A DNA stretch of 64,000 nucleotides, taken from Oribacterium sp. WCC10 (GTDB lineage Bacteria; Bacillota; Clostridia; Lachnospirales; Lachnospiraceae). A program made the position numbers and the translations under genes. Below, one piece after another: positions 8,546-16,516 of this stretch. Within the stretch, counting starts at the first letter, position 1. Every line of letters starts with the position of its first letter. The DNA is taken from assembly GCF_900113415.1 (NCBI RefSeq), contig NZ_FOPH01000002.1, forward strand, positions 248,001-312,000, in the 5' to 3' direction. The notes beneath the pieces were generated by a model. That model saw only the letters and a list, made by a program, of their open reading frames with translations. It had not been told where the DNA came from and did not search any database.

Positions 8546-9463
8546 ATGAAGATAGACAGGCTGATCGGGATACTGTCCGTGTTGCTGCAGGAAGAGAAAA
8601 CTACGGCACCTGAGCTGGCAGAGAGATTTGAGGTTTCGAAAAGAACAATAAATCGTGACATCGAGGATCTGTGCAAGGCAGGTATTCCTATCCGTACATC
8701 ACAAGGTACAGGTGGTGGTATCAGTATTATGGACGGATATCGGATGGACAGGACTATCCTGACATCAAAGGATATGCAGATGATCCTTGCTGGACTGCGG
8801 AGTCTGGACAGCGTGAGCGGAAGCAGTTACTACGGACAGCTGATGGAGAAGATTCAGGCGGGATCCTCTGAGTTCATCACCGGCAGGGATTCCATTCTGA
8901 TCGATCTGTCATCATGGTACAGGGATTCGCTTGCCCCGAAGATAGAAACCATACAGGATGCGATCGGATTAAAGAAGACCATTAGGTTTAAGTATTATTC
9001 TCCCGGCGGGGACACGGAAAGGGAGATTGAGCCATATTATCTGATCTTCAAATGGACAAGCTGGTATGTCTACGGTTACTGTCTCTTGAGAAACGATTTC
9101 AGACTATTTAAGCTGAATCGCATGGATAGTATCACGCATGTTGCATCCTATGAAGGGAATCGTGAGGTTCCGATGCCGGATCTGTCAAGCGAGAAAGTAT
9201 TTCCTGCGAAGAACCGGGTGAAAGCATTGTTTGATCCATCGATGAAATGGCAGCTTGTGGAAGAATATGGCGTGGATTCCTTTACGGAACAAGATGACGG
9301 AAGCCTATTGTTTGAACATGAATATGCAGATGATGAGGGATTACTTTCATGGATTCTTTCATGCAGGGATAAGGTGACTGTCCTGGAACCGGAGCGGATC
9401 AGGGAAAAGCTCTATCAGATCACCTCTGAAATAGCCAAAAGATATGAAGGAGAACGGGAATGA
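8546..9463 (+). CDS. WYL-domain transcriptional regulator (YafY/PafC-like)
   Basis: 305 residues from the ATG at 8546. An upstream in-frame start at 8507 exists but lies in the operator region. The N-terminal HTH_11 winged helix (1-55) includes [19 protein letters not shown] and [22 protein letters not shown] domain at about 130-215 includes [11 protein letters not shown] and [22 protein letters not shown], followed by a WCX-like C-terminal extension. Such regulators bind ligand or nucleic acid through the WYL domain and commonly control adjacent stress or detoxification genes. The stop codon overlaps the ATG of the next small ORF (ATGA), indicating translational coupling. Confidence 0.88.
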   Translation: MKIDRLIGILSVLLQEEKTTAPELAERFEVSKRTINRDIEDLCKAGIPIRTSQGTGGGISIMDGYRMDRTILTSKDMQMILAGLRSLDSVSGSSYYGQLMEKIQAGSSEFITGRDSILIDLSSWYRDSLAPKIETIQDAIGLKKTIRFKYYSPGGDTEREIEPYYLIFKWTSWYVYGYCLLRNDFRLFKLNRMDSITHVASYEGNREVPMPDLSSEKVFPAKNRVKALFDPSMKWQLVEEYGVDSFTEQDDGSLLFEHEYADDEGLLSWILSCRDKVTVLEPERIREKLYQITSEIAKRYEGERE

Positions 9464-9714
9464 AAAATAAAGCGTTTGCCGGATTTATTGAGGAAAACGG
9501 GATAGAAGAGTTTTATATTACCGGAGCCGATGCAACAGGCTGTGTTAAATCAACAAGCTATAATCTGGCAAAAGCCGGATATAAGGTATGTTTGATATCC
9601 GATTGTGTAACGAGTTATGATCTGAAAAAGCTGGATGAAATGTTTGCGTATTATGCGGATAAAGGCTGCGAGGTATTGATACTTGAAGAGTGCATGATGG
9701 AAAAGGAGGCTTGA
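9460..9714 (+). pseudogene. Isochorismatase-like cysteine hydrolase, C-terminal fragment
   Basis: 84 residues. GADATGCVKSTSYNLAKAGY and the following SDCVTSYD match the C-terminal half of isochorismatase-family cysteine hydrolases, including the region of the catalytic cysteine (ATGCV). The N-terminal half, with the catalytic Asp and Lys, is missing, since the family is normally 170-200 residues. It has a good ribosome site and overlaps the WYL stop codon, so it may still be translated. A complete hydrolase fold cannot be formed, so it is called a remnant. A paired WYL regulator and hydrolase is a plausible original arrangement. Confidence 0.6.
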
Positions 9715-9718
9715 TGTT

Positions 9719-9989
9719 ATGAGGTTGGACGGTTTTGAAAAGATGACAAGCCGCCGATGAGTATGTAAAGGGGTTGAATGGTCATTCCGAGATCGCTCTT
9801 TATGTTGATACCTTTGATGAGGTTGATGCTGCATTCAAGAATGCGATAGAGAATGGTGCCACACCAGTCTTTGAGCCGGAACTTGAACCGTGGGGACAGA
9901 GAACCTGCTATATTGCTGATCCGGAAGGGAATCTGATTGAGATCGGTTCATGGAATAAGCCTTTTGAAGAGAAGGATGAGGGGAGGTAG
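9719..9989 (+). pseudogene. VOC/glyoxalase-family protein remnant
   Basis: An ATG at 9719 opens MRLDGFEKMTSRR and then hits a stop. A different frame from about 9774 encodes the C-terminal half of a vicinal-oxygen-chelate protein (SEIALYVDTFDEVDAAF, then CYIADPEGNLIEIGSW). The two parts are separated by an internal deletion and frameshift. The family acts as glyoxalases, bleomycin-resistance proteins or dioxygenases; this copy is almost certainly inactive. It belongs with the neighbouring broken isochorismatase gene as a decaying detoxification cassette. Confidence 0.65.
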
Positions 9990-9992
9990 AAC

Positions 9993-10739
9993 ATGGAGTA
10001 CATCAGGGTAACAAAGGATAATCTGGAAAAAGAACACATCTGTTGTGCGATTTCCAACAACAATGATGTGCAGGTATCTTCTAAGAAAGCTTGGCTTGCG
10101 GATAGGTTTGATGAAGGACTTGTTTTCTTGAAGAGTGTGGAGCGCGGCAAGTGCTTCATCGAATATATCCCTGCAGAAAATGCGTGGGTTCCGATTGAGG
10201 CAGACGGGTATATGTATATCGACTGTCTGTGGGTGTCCGGATCCTTCAAAGGGCATGGATACTCGTCAGATCTGTTAAAGACCTGCATAGAGGATAGTAA
10301 GGAAAAGGGGAAGAAAGGGTTGTGTATTTTATGTGCCGCAAAGAAAAAGCCGTTTCTGGCTGATCCAAAATTTCTGAAGTACAAAGGCTTTACCGTTGCG
10401 GATGAAGCGGATAACGGTATTCAACTCTGGTATTTGCCGTTTGACAAGAAGGCGGACATACCACGATTCAAAGAATGTGCCGGTCATCCGCATATAGAAG
10501 AGAAGGGTTATGTTTTGTATTACACGAGCCAATGTCCTTTTAATGCGAAGTATGTACCTGTCTTGGAGCAGACGGCTAAAGAGAATAGTATCCCGTTCCG
10601 GGCAATCCATATAGAAAGCAAGGACGAAGCACAAAATGCCCCGACTCCGGTCACGAATTATGCTTTGTTTCACGATGGTGAATATATTACAAATGAGCAG
10701 ATGAACGATAAGAAGTTCCTAAAGCTGGTCAAAGGATAG
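9993..10739 (+). CDS. YoaP-type GNAT N-acetyltransferase
   Basis: 248 residues. The N-terminal GNAT fold includes the acetyl-CoA loop region VSGSFKGHGYSSDLLKTCI and CAAKKKPFLADPKFLKYKGF. A C-terminal YoaP domain (about 165-245) includes YVLYYTSQCPFNAKYVPVL, and ends with the typical ALFHDGEYITNEQMNDKKF. This two-domain layout is that of the YoaP family of Bacillota. The substrate is unknown; the acetyl group would come from acetyl-CoA in the cytoplasm. The start is strongly supported by GGGGAGG upstream. It lies directly after the broken glyoxalase gene and before a second GNAT gene, consistent with one small operon. Confidence 0.85.
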   Translation: MEYIRVTKDNLEKEHICCAISNNNDVQVSSKKAWLADRFDEGLVFLKSVERGKCFIEYIPAENAWVPIEADGYMYIDCLWVSGSFKGHGYSSDLLKTCIEDSKEKGKKGLCILCAAKKKPFLADPKFLKYKGFTVADEADNGIQLWYLPFDKKADIPRFKECAGHPHIEEKGYVLYYTSQCPFNAKYVPVLEQTAKENSIPFRAIHIESKDEAQNAPTPVTNYALFHDGEYITNEQMNDKKFLKLVKG

Positions 10740-10772
10740 GTAGAGTTATAAAGAACTTGAGGAACCATAAAT

Positions 10773-11279
10773 ATGAAAGTGATTGTTGAGACTGATAGAT
10801 TGTTTTTGCGTCAGATGAATGAGGATGATTTTGACGCCTTGTATCTGGTCCTTGCAGATACGGAGATTATGCAGCATTATCCATACATCTTTGATGAAAA
10901 GAAAGTCAGGGAATGGATAGAACGAAACATGAATCGGTATAAAGAGACCGGTTTCGGACTGTGGGCTGTCTGCCTTAAGAAGACCGGGGAAATGATAGGC
11001 GACTGCGGACTTACATTACAGAATATAGACGGTGAAATACTTCCGGAGATAGGATATCATATTCGTCGCGATTGTCAGCATAAAGGCTATGCAAAGGAAG
11101 CAGCGAAAGGCGTGATGGACTGGGCGTTTATAAATACGGATTATCCGGCATTGTATTCTTGCTGTAAGTATACAAATGAAGCGTCCATAAGAACTGCCGA
11201 ATCGGTAGGGATGAGATTTGAACGTGAATATCCCGATGAAGCGAATGGAACAACACATGTGTCGGTAATTTACAGGTAG
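10773..11279 (+). CDS. RimJ/RimL-type GNAT N-acetyltransferase
   Basis: 168 residues, the usual size. ETDRLFLRQMNEDDFDALY opens the Acetyltransf_3 fold. The acetyl-CoA-binding segment IGYHIRRDCQHKGYAKEA and the terminal motif KYTNEASIRTAESVGMRFE are standard for the family, which acetylates ribosomal protein N-termini, antibiotics or other amines. The specific substrate cannot be inferred. It lies 33 bases after the YoaP-type gene on the same strand, with a weak GAGGAA ribosome site, and probably shares its transcript. It is the last intact gene of the accessory island. Confidence 0.85.
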   Translation: MKVIVETDRLFLRQMNEDDFDALYLVLADTEIMQHYPYIFDEKKVREWIERNMNRYKETGFGLWAVCLKKTGEMIGDCGLTLQNIDGEILPEIGYHIRRDCQHKGYAKEAAKGVMDWAFINTDYPALYSCCKYTNEASIRTAESVGMRFEREYPDEANGTTHVSVIYR

Positions 11280-11439
11280 AAAAACTCATTGCATAAGAAG
11301 AGCAATTTGAAGGTTAACAGTACAATGATTCAAAAAACTAAAAAATGTTGCGATAACTTGCATAATTCATTCACATCCCGTATTCTTAACCAAAAATGTT
11401 TGACTGATTCAATAACGGAATTTTTACCCACAGGAAACA

Positions 11440-11600
11440 ACAGGTGAGACTGTCGTGAAATTTGTCAGGGCAGATACAAAAACAGAGCTCACCTCGTAAC
11501 GGTAGGATCAACCCCTGAATCTGTTAGATAAAACAAAATATTATCGCGGTCGGACGCTTAACTTACAGAATTCACTGTAGGTTAAGTGCCTTTTTAATTA
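11440..11600 (+). ncRNA. Structured RNA/terminator unit, copy 2
   Basis: This region is paralogous to 4160-4300. The block 11477-11539 aligns almost base for base and contains the same TGTTAGATAAAACAAAATA. A terminator-like hairpin follows: CGCTTAAC with GTTAAGTG, extended by TTACAG/CTGT, then a T-run at 11591. GGTGAG (11443-11448) can pair with CTCACC (11488-11493), while CAGGG (11466-11470) can pair with CCCTG (11513-11517), a possible pseudoknot. It lies just upstream of the HD-GYP gene, so a ligand-responsive leader is conceivable. The flanking 11280-11439 shows no gene. Confidence 0.5.
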
Positions 11601-11665
11601 CAGTGAAGTGGTCATAATATAATCACCGAATATGCCGAACTAATATACATATGGTGGTAATAAAT

Positions 11666-13045
11666 ATGAAAAAAATAATGGACAGAAAGAGATCTGCTCG
11701 TGTATTTGCCGGTGCACTGGTGGCGGCTCTTTTATGCCTGCTTTTAAGTATTGTTAAGACACAGTCGTACAACAGTATCATACATAACGATATTTATATG
11801 TGCTCAGAGCTCGGTATGACAGATGGCAGTAAAAATAGAGACAGGGACGTTTCGGTTACTGCTGTTCCTCGAAACAGTACGTGGACGAAGGCATTTGACC
11901 TATACAATGAGGGAATCACAGAACATAATTATCAGGCTTATACTTATGATGTCACTGTAATGAACAATACCGGAGATGAAATATCTGACTTCGCTATGAA
12001 GCTGGTTTTTTCCAAAGAAGCTTTTCTTGCTTCGGCATGGAATGGTGCGCTGGAAGTTCACCAGCACGTTGACGGAAAAGAAATCGTTGATACTGTGGCT
12101 GATATGCGTGAGTTTGTCAAAGAGGATCATATATTTGATACTGTTACTTTTGATGGCGAGACATTTCTTTACATGAAGCCCGGAGACTATATAGTTTATA
12201 TTCCAAGCAGCAGCATGAATGCCATGGAAATGCCGATAAAGCCTTTTGAAGGAACCACACCCGGTTTTATCATGTACATTGCTATAGGTGAATCTCTTAA
12301 TGATTCAACATTGGAAATACGATATAGATTTCATAGGATGCTGACAAGTGAACCGCTGTTTTGGATAGCTATAGCCGGAATGGTAATATGGTTAATATCT
12401 TTGGGGAACTATGCATTTATTACGGCAGAGATCAAAAAATATAATGAGCGACATGAACGTGACAATAAGATAATCAATGAATCAATAGAGACATTTACCG
12501 GATTTATCGACGCCAAGGATCCCTACACAAACGGTCATTCCAAGAGAGTTGCGGGATATACAAAACTCATAGCAGAGGAGATGGGATTTGAGGGAGAGGA
12601 ACTGGACAGGATTTATTATGTTGCCCTTCTTCATGATTGCGGTAAGATCGGAGTGCCGGACAGTATTCTCAGAAAACCGGGCAGACTTACGGATGAAGAA
12701 TTTGAAATAATAAAAGCTCATACTGTAAACGGAGGTTCCATACTCAGCAGTTTCAAGAGCCTGGAAAATGCAGGAGAGGGTGCGATGTATCATCATGAGC
12801 GTTATGATGGAAAGGGATACCCTGAGGGAAGAACCGGTGAGAAGATCCCTCTTATCGCACGTATAATATGTGTTGCGGATTCTTTTGATGCGATGAATAC
12901 TAATCGTGTATACAGACATAGACTCACAAAGGAACGAATCATCAGCGAGATAGAAAACAACAAGGGACGGCAGTTTGATCCTGATATAGCGGATATCATG
13001 CTGAGACTTCTCAGTGAGAATAAGATAGTTATAGATGAAAATTAA
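11666..13045 (+). CDS. Membrane-anchored HD-GYP phosphodiesterase
   Basis: 459 residues from ATG 11666, chosen over 11651 because GGTGGT is correctly spaced for it. An N-terminal membrane helix (about 12-30) precedes an extracytoplasmic beta-rich domain (about 35-230, including DVTVMNNTGDEISDFAMKLV, reminiscent of carbohydrate-binding folds). A second membrane helix (about 233-255) is followed by a cytoplasmic HD-GYP domain. Catalytic features are present: LLHDCGKIGVPD, then HHERYDGKGYPEG and ADSFDAMNTNRVYR. HD-GYP enzymes hydrolyse cyclic dinucleotides, usually c-di-GMP. The layout suggests an envelope-signal-controlled phosphodiesterase. A structured RNA unit lies immediately upstream. Confidence 0.88.
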   Translation: MKKIMDRKRSARVFAGALVAALLCLLLSIVKTQSYNSIIHNDIYMCSELGMTDGSKNRDRDVSVTAVPRNSTWTKAFDLYNEGITEHNYQAYTYDVTVMNNTGDEISDFAMKLVFSKEAFLASAWNGALEVHQHVDGKEIVDTVADMREFVKEDHIFDTVTFDGETFLYMKPGDYIVYIPSSSMNAMEMPIKPFEGTTPGFIMYIAIGESLNDSTLEIRYRFHRMLTSEPLFWIAIAGMVIWLISLGNYAFITAEIKKYNERHERDNKIINESIETFTGFIDAKDPYTNGHSKRVAGYTKLIAEEMGFEGEELDRIYYVALLHDCGKIGVPDSILRKPGRLTDEEFEIIKAHTVNGGSILSSFKSLENAGEGAMYHHERYDGKGYPEGRTGEKIPLIARIICVADSFDAMNTNRVYRHRLTKERIISEIENNKGRQFDPDIADIMLRLLSENKIVIDEN

Positions 13046-13146
13046 CCCCGGACTCGCGGAGTATGAAGAGTTCGATTTATATTGTCAGCAAAAGCGTAGG
13101 TTTTCGTAAAAACAGAACAATGCAGTAATCGAAAAAGGCAGGAAAT

Positions 13147-13833
13147 ATGATCACTGATGAGATAATTGAAGAGTTATATAAAAAGCAGGATATAAAGTAC
13201 AGAGATTTTCAGGCAAAACTCATACCCACGATAGAAGCTGATACTGTGATAGGCGTGAGGACCCCGGAGCTCAGAAAATATGCAAAGGAGTTGTTGAAAA
13301 GAGAAGATGTTTCGGCTTTTCTGGGAGAGCTCCCACATAAGCATTTTGATGAGAATCAGCTGCATGCTTTTATTCTGTCCGGGATGAAGAACTATGATAA
13401 GTGTCTTAGAGAAGTGGAACGATTTCTGCCATATGTAGACAATTGGGCAACCTGTGATCAGATGTCACCAAAAGTCTTTAAGAAGCATAGACCGGAACTG
13501 TTGGATGATATCAAAAGATGGATTCATTCAGGAGAAACCTATACAGTAAGATTTGGAGTCGGTATGATGATGGAACATTTTCTGGATGAGGATTTTTCTC
13601 CGGAGTATCCGGACTGGATAGCTGAGCTCAGGTCAGAAGAATACTATGTAAATATGATGATTGCCTGGTACTTTGCTACAGCATTGGCCAAGCAGTATGA
13701 AACTATCGTTCCGTACATTGAAGAAAAACGTCTGGATGTCTGGACTCACAACAAGACAATTCAGAAAGCCGTGGAGAGTTACAGGATATCAGATGAACAG
13801 AAGGAGTATCTGAAGAGCCTAAAGATAAAATAA
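13147..13833 (+). CDS. DNA alkylation repair protein, AlkD-like
   Basis: 228 residues, all-helical HEAT-like repeat protein. VIGVRTPELRKYAKELLK, FLPYVDNWATCDQMSPKVF and YTVRFGVGMMMEHFLDEDF are family hallmarks of PF08713. The Asp and Trp of the DNW segment correspond to the conserved active-site region. AlkD-type glycosylases remove 3- and 7-alkylpurines without base flipping; many Firmicutes homologues are of unproven activity. The gene stands alone between two signalling genes, with GGCAGGAAA before the ATG. Cytoplasmic. Confidence 0.85.
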   Translation: MITDEIIEELYKKQDIKYRDFQAKLIPTIEADTVIGVRTPELRKYAKELLKREDVSAFLGELPHKHFDENQLHAFILSGMKNYDKCLREVERFLPYVDNWATCDQMSPKVFKKHRPELLDDIKRWIHSGETYTVRFGVGMMMEHFLDEDFSPEYPDWIAELRSEEYYVNMMIAWYFATALAKQYETIVPYIEEKRLDVWTHNKTIQKAVESYRISDEQKEYLKSLKIK

Positions 13834-13966
13834 TGGTGAGCTGTATATTATATATGTATACGTGGGCGGCAGAAATTAGCGGCAGGCACTTTTGATACTG
13901 AATTTCAGGATAAACATATAGGTGTTTAACGCATGATATTGTGTCAGGAAGGGATGGTGCGCAGTC

Positions 13967-16177
13967 TTGAAAAGAGCTGATACTCAAAAGCAAGTATATA
14001 CGTTTTTTATCTCTGTCTTAATATCACTGTGTCTCGTTACAGGGGTATTTGCCGGAACGGAAGATGTTTCAAGGGATACCCTTAATGTTGGGGTGCCTGT
14101 GGACCGGTGTCCTATGTTTTATCTTGATGATGAGGGCAGGATAACCGGCATAGGGGCGGATATGATGCGGGCGGTTTCGGAAGAAGCAGGTTATGATGTT
14201 AATTTTAAACGCATAAATGAAGTGACACTTAAGGAGGCGTTGGATAACGAAGAGTATGATGTTGTTATGCCGTTCGGAAGTGCCATTTCAAGTGCAGCGG
14301 GTTATGAAACCATTGTTTCGGAAAATCTGTTACAGACTCCTTTTACACTTGTAAAGGGAGGAGACAGAAATCTTTCTTCGATAAACGAACTTAAAGTCGG
14401 AATGTTAAAATCCCTTGGCGGTGCTGCAGAGACTGTAAAGCAGATTTTCCCGGGGATGGAAATAGTATTTTACGCCAACATGGATGATTCCGTTAAAGCA
14501 CTTCGTGTCGGAGAGGTGGATGCTCTTCTGAACAATTCCTATGTATGGAGCTATGTGCTTCAAAAACCGGCCTATGGAGACCTTTCGGTTCAGCCTTCCA
14601 ATATGTTTTCGATGGATTTTCGTGTGGGTTCTTTGGATACACCAAAAGGTCATGAAATAATAGAACGTCTGAATACCGGAATAGCGGCAGTACCCGATAC
14701 GCATCTTCAGGCCATAGTTCTCGATCATACTTCGAGGAAACTTTATAAATATGATTTCTATGACTATCTGTATCAGTACAGATTGTTTCTGATTTTTGGT
14801 GTAATGCTTTTCACGGCACTCATCATCATAACAACCATGCGAATGAGAGTCATGAGACTTGAACAGGAAGAAAAAGTGCGTCAGCTCATAGACAGGGATC
14901 CGCTTACGGGAGTTCTGAGTCTCAATGGCTTCAGAAAGCGTGTTGAGGAGTTGCTTCGTGAACATCCGGATGTGCCATATCTTATTTCATATAACAATAT
15001 AAAGAATTTCAAATATATAAATGACAGTCTCGGTATGACGGCCGGTGACGATCTGCTCAGATTCTGGGCGCAGAAGTCCATGGAGGTTATGACGGATGAA
15101 GATGCCATTGGAAGAATAGAGGGAGACCACTTTGTGGTTCTGAGAAAAGCCGGTAGCGATGAAAAAATGCTTCGTGATGAAATCGACGTGTTTGAGCCGG
15201 TCAGGAACTATTTTATTGAAAAAGGAAAGGGAAACAAAGTACAGATTTGCAGTGGCGTCTATGTTCTGACTCCAAGAGATCATCAGAATATCGATGTAGA
15301 TCATATGATTGACTTTGCAAGGGTTGCAGAGAAAAGAGTCAGAGACAATAAGAAAGAGGGATATGAGTTCTACAATCCTGAGCAGTGGGAGAGAGGAAAG
15401 AAAAGCGCTCATATCATTGCACATCTTCCTGTTGCCATTAAAGATGAAGAAATACAGGTATGGTATCAGCCGCAAGTGAACTATGAGACGGGAAAGATAA
15501 CAGGAGCAGAGGCTTTGTGCAGATGGAATCATTCCAGGCTCGGATGGTTACGTCCGGTGGAATTCATTCCTGCTTTGGAAGATGCAGGTCTGATATATGA
15601 TCTTGACTGCTATGTATGGGAAAGAGTGTGTAAGGATCTCAAGAAGTGGAAGGATCAGGGTAAATACCGTTCTGTATCCGTAAATCTTGCAAGATGTGAT
15701 ATCAGCGAAGAGAGAAATATTTCGGGACACTTTTATGATCTCATAAAGAAATATGATCTTGAACCGGACCAGCTTCATATTGAGATTACCGAAACTGCCT
15801 ATACAGAGGAACCCGAGCTTCTCAAAAAAACGACCGAAAAACTCAGAGAATTTGGTTTTCATGTGGAAATGGATGATTTCGGAAGCGGATATTCTTCACT
15901 TTCTATGCTGAAAGAAGTTCCGATGGATCGTATAAAGTTGGATTTCCGTTTTCTTACGGGGGCAGGTGACCCTGAAAAAGGTCGTATCATAGTGAGCAAT
16001 ATTATAAAGATGGTTCATTCTCTTGGGATGGATATAATTGCAGAGGGTGTAGAGAAAATAACACAGGCCGATTATTTGAAGGCACAAGGATGCATTGAGA
16101 TGCAGGGCTACTATTTCTATAAACCTATGCCGGTTTCGGAATTTGAAGAATTGAATAACAGGATAGAGGCGGAGTAG
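13967..16177 (+). CDS. Periplasmic-binding sensor with degenerate GGDEF and EAL domain
   Basis: 736 residues from a TTG start, with GGAAGGG upstream. The domains in order are: signal anchor (about 10-30), SBP_bac_3-like extracytoplasmic ligand-binding domain (about 38-260), membrane helix (about 272-292, FLIFGVMLFTALIIITT), GGDEF at about 305-465 and EAL at about 480-735. The GGDEF signature is altered to IEGDHF, so it is probably not a cyclase. The EAL domain keeps the metal and catalytic residues: GAEALCRW, SVNLAR, EITE, MDDFGSGYSSL, IKLDF, AEGVE and MQGYYF. It should therefore be an active c-di-GMP phosphodiesterase controlled by a small extracellular ligand, perhaps an amino acid. Confidence 0.88.
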   Translation: MKRADTQKQVYTFFISVLISLCLVTGVFAGTEDVSRDTLNVGVPVDRCPMFYLDDEGRITGIGADMMRAVSEEAGYDVNFKRINEVTLKEALDNEEYDVVMPFGSAISSAAGYETIVSENLLQTPFTLVKGGDRNLSSINELKVGMLKSLGGAAETVKQIFPGMEIVFYANMDDSVKALRVGEVDALLNNSYVWSYVLQKPAYGDLSVQPSNMFSMDFRVGSLDTPKGHEIIERLNTGIAAVPDTHLQAIVLDHTSRKLYKYDFYDYLYQYRLFLIFGVMLFTALIIITTMRMRVMRLEQEEKVRQLIDRDPLTGVLSLNGFRKRVEELLREHPDVPYLISYNNIKNFKYINDSLGMTAGDDLLRFWAQKSMEVMTDEDAIGRIEGDHFVVLRKAGSDEKMLRDEIDVFEPVRNYFIEKGKGNKVQICSGVYVLTPRDHQNIDVDHMIDFARVAEKRVRDNKKEGYEFYNPEQWERGKKSAHIIAHLPVAIKDEEIQVWYQPQVNYETGKITGAEALCRWNHSRLGWLRPVEFIPALEDAGLIYDLDCYVWERVCKDLKKWKDQGKYRSVSVNLARCDISEERNISGHFYDLIKKYDLEPDQLHIEITETAYTEEPELLKKTTEKLREFGFHVEMDDFGSGYSSLSMLKEVPMDRIKLDFRFLTGAGDPEKGRIIVSNIIKMVHSLGMDIIAEGVEKITQADYLKAQGCIEMQGYYFYKPMPVSEFEELNNRIEAE

Positions 16178-16251
16178 TCGGAAGGAGCGTCACAGGATGG
16201 TTCAATGCTGTTTTATATAAGATAAGGTGAGAACCGCAATTGTTTTGAACA

Positions 16252-16279
16252 TTGAAATAGTCAAAAAATATGTTAAAAT
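16252..16279 (+). promoter_or_regulatory. Putative promoter with long leader for the antiporter operon
   Basis: TTGAAA (16252-16257), 16-base spacer, TAAAAT (16274-16279). It predicts a leader of about 230 bases before the antiporter. The leader contains a strong hairpin at 16311-16340 (GTCGGGCAATATT with its complement) and a repeated ACCAAGGTG at about 16378 and 16424. No gene is supported in 16178-16516. Confidence 0.4.
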
Positions 16280-16516
16280 AACTATATATTCAATCCGAAG
16301 AGAGCAGAGAGTCGGGCAATATTCACAAATATTGCTCGACTTATTCATTTTACTGCAGGTATTAGGTCTCCGGAGTACCAAGGTGAACGTATATTTCTTT
16401 TTTGTGCAGTATATTTCACACCAAGGTGTGCGTAAATGATTATCAGTAGGTGGAAATTGCTTTTGAAACGTATGTGATAATCTGTCACAGAGAATCGGGA
16501 AAGCGGGTGTTTCAGT

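Larger units (their letters stand above)
7771..8613 (+). pseudogene. dinD: DinD-like DNA damage-inducible protein, C-terminus replaced
   Basis: The first ~204 residues match Din[40 protein letters not shown], then [20 protein letters not shown] and [15 protein letters not shown]. After about 8382 the family sequence stops. The remaining 76 residues run through a terminator hairpin (8413-8456), the promoter zone of the next gene and its coding start. They are therefore accidental read-through. The total length (280) happens to equal a normal DinD, which hides the truncation. In E. coli DinD is an SOS-induced protein reported to inhibit RecA; in mobile elements related genes sit near XRE repressors, as here. 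The likely cause is a deletion that removed the true 3' end. Confidence 0.75.

Noticed and set aside
16227-16439. 70-residue ORF in the antiporter leader
   Set aside because: No ribosome site, crosses a hairpin and repeated segments, and has unusual composition; more likely leader RNA.
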